DNA from: Sipunculus nudus
Lineage: Eukaryota > Annelida > Sipuncula > Golfingiida > Sipunculidae
Assembly: GCA_026874595.1 (NCBI GenBank)
Contig: CM049308.1
Coordinates: 52,587,624-52,651,623 of the forward strand
Length of the DNA stretch: 64,000 nt
Direction of reading: 5' to 3'
Shown one piece after another: positions 63,005 to 64,000 of this stretch; positions within the stretch are counted from its first letter, which is position 1; each line of letters opens with the position of its first letter. A program made the position numbers and the translations under genes. The notes beneath the pieces are model-generated. The model searched no databases. It was not told the DNA's origin and worked only from the letters and a program-made list of their open reading frames with translations.

Positions 63005-64000
63005 TTACTTTTGGGGGCCAGCTCTATATGGTGCCTGTTTAATAGGGGAAGCATCTCCCACGTCCACATCATGCTGTAGTACATTAGTTCTACTGGGGAC
63101 ATCAGGAAATAAAGAGTCATAATTAAGCAGGATTTCCTTCAACTCTGATAACTGATCGAAATCCAAATGTGACAATTTCTGATCTAAATTATTTAAAATA
63201 TCAGAGTTGTTCAGTTTTACAGGATGTTCAGTTTTCTTCATGAGAACATCCTCGGCATTCTTTTCAGTTTCTTTAATGAGTATCAAATTTGTTTGGGGAG
63301 GACTAGATTGACATGTTTCCGCTGATCTGTCATGATATTCTTTCAACATATTTATATGACAAAGTTGTTGCGACTTTCTACGATCAGGAGTATCAATCAC
63401 ATAATTCAAATCTGATTTCTTCTCAACAACTTTGTATGGTCCAGAGTATTTTGCTTGCAGGGGATGTCCTGGAATTGGGAATAATACCAGAACTTTATCA
63501 CCAGGTTTAAATTCTCTTTTTGTCGTCTTTTTGTCATACCATACTTTCATTTTGTTTTGGGCTTTCTTTAAATGTTCTTGGGCGATTTCATTTGCCCTAC
63601 TTAATTTCTCCTTGAATTCCTGAACATATTTTAACAAGCTACTTTGAGAACTGTTTTCCATCCAAGTGTCTTTTAACACCGCCAGGGGGCCTCTTACACA
63701 GTGCCCATACACTAATTCAAAAGGGCTAAACCCTAAGCTTTCTTGCACTGCTTCTCGGGCTGCAAATATCAAAAAGGGTAAACCCTCATCCCACTGGTTC
63801 CCAGTGTCAAGACAATAAGCTCTAATCATATTTTTGAGAGTTTGATGAAATCGCTCTAGAGCACCTTGACTCTCAGGATGGTAGGCACTGGATTTGTAGT
63901 GTTTTATGCCTAGCTCTGCCATAACCTGGGCAAATATATTTGACATGAAATTTGAACCTTGATCCGTTTGTATTGTTCTTGGTAAGCCAAAAGTAGTAAA
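63005..64000 (-). CDS. Integrase C-terminal part and linker (second Gmr1-order element)
   Basis: Open from the window edge to the TAA near 63005. QTDQGSNF carries the second catalytic Asp and HPESQGALERF the Glu, with 35 residues between. Then the GPY/F module (KYSGPYKVVEKK), a linker, and the start of reverse transcriptase (DVDVGDASPIKQAPYRAGPQ). The first Met (63946) is not a real start, since the frame continues upstream off the window. One in-frame TAA separates it from the reverse transcriptase frame. Confidence 0.88.
   Translation of the reverse strand, partial: FTTFGLPRTIQTDQGSNFMSNIFAQVMAELGIKHYKSSAYHPESQGALERFHQTLKNMIRAYCLDTGNQWDEGLPFLIFAAREAVQESLGFSPFELVYGHCVRGPLAVLKDTWMENSSQSSLLKYVQEFKEKLSRANEIAQEHLKKAQNKMKVWYDKKTTKREFKPGDKVLVLFPIPGHPLQAKYSGPYKVVEKKSDLNYVIDTPDRRKSQQLCHINMLKEYHDRSAETCQSSPPQTNLILIKETEKNAEDVLMKKTEHPVKLNNSDILNNLDQKLSHLDFDQLSELKEILLNYDSLFPDVPSRTNVLQHDVDVGDASPIKQAPYRAGPQK

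Larger units (their letters stand above)
60825..64000 (-). mobile_element. Second Gmr1-order LTR retrotransposon (partial)
   Basis: 3' LTR, polypurine tract, reverse transcriptase/RNase H and integrase are present on the minus strand. Gag, protease and the 5' LTR lie beyond the window. Integrase runs into reverse transcriptase in one frame, interrupted by a single TAA. Sequence differs clearly from the element at 3596-11202, so this is a separate family with the same domain order. Confidence 0.88.

Overview
The window looks like nuclear DNA of a marine invertebrate animal, most likely a lophotrochozoan such as a bivalve or gastropod mollusc. It is AT-rich and dominated by interspersed repeats, microsatellites and LTR retrotransposons. 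Its few host genes are split into short exons with canonical GT/AG borders. A Mab-21/cGAS-like gene and several tRNA-derived SINE-like repeats fit a mollusc, but the species assignment is inference.

Layout. 0.2-3.0 kb: copy A of an interspersed repeat family that recurs at 23.5-25.6 and 40.5-43.7 kb. 3.6-11.2 kb: a complete, apparently young LTR retrotransposon on the minus strand. It has identical 1259-bp LTRs (by eye), a 5-bp target duplication and one 1511-codon gag-pol frame. Its integrase lies upstream of reverse transcriptase, the order that defines Gmr1-like Ty3/gypsy elements. 11.9-13.3 kb: a duplicated 235-bp block and a 27-bp minisatellite. 13.9-19.3 kb: three plus-strand exons of an AKAP7-like 2H phosphoesterase paralogue. 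14.2-15.0 kb: a 5'-truncated LINE in an intron of that paralogue. 20.6-21.3 kb: a 21-bp minisatellite that switches strand. 27.6-44.05 kb: a full AKAP7-like gene on the minus strand. Eight coding exons join in phase to give 926 residues, with both H-x-T motifs. It points tail-to-tail at the plus-strand paralogue.

45-53 kb: repeats, MITEs, a foldback SINE, a decayed gypsy reverse transcriptase fragment and a LINE 3' end. 53.3-56.8 kb: a Mab-21/cGAS-like nucleotidyltransferase gene on the minus strand. It has a GS...EFD active-site motif, an apparent frameshift, a Mab-21 C-terminal domain and an unusual hydrophobic, probably membrane-spanning tail. 57.1-60.1 kb: an internally deleted Mag-like LTR element that keeps both LTRs, its target duplication and its primer site but has lost integrase. 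60.8-64.0 kb: the 3' part of a second retrotransposon family with integrase before reverse transcriptase, running off the right edge, with one in-frame stop in pol.

How the pieces may relate. The retrotransposons are independent insertions. The host genes are two AKAP7-like 2H phosphoesterases, a family with reported 2',5'-phosphodiesterase activity, and one cGAS-like nucleotidyltransferase. They are biochemically thematic (synthesis and breakdown of nucleotide second messengers), but a functional link is only a hypothesis from proximity.
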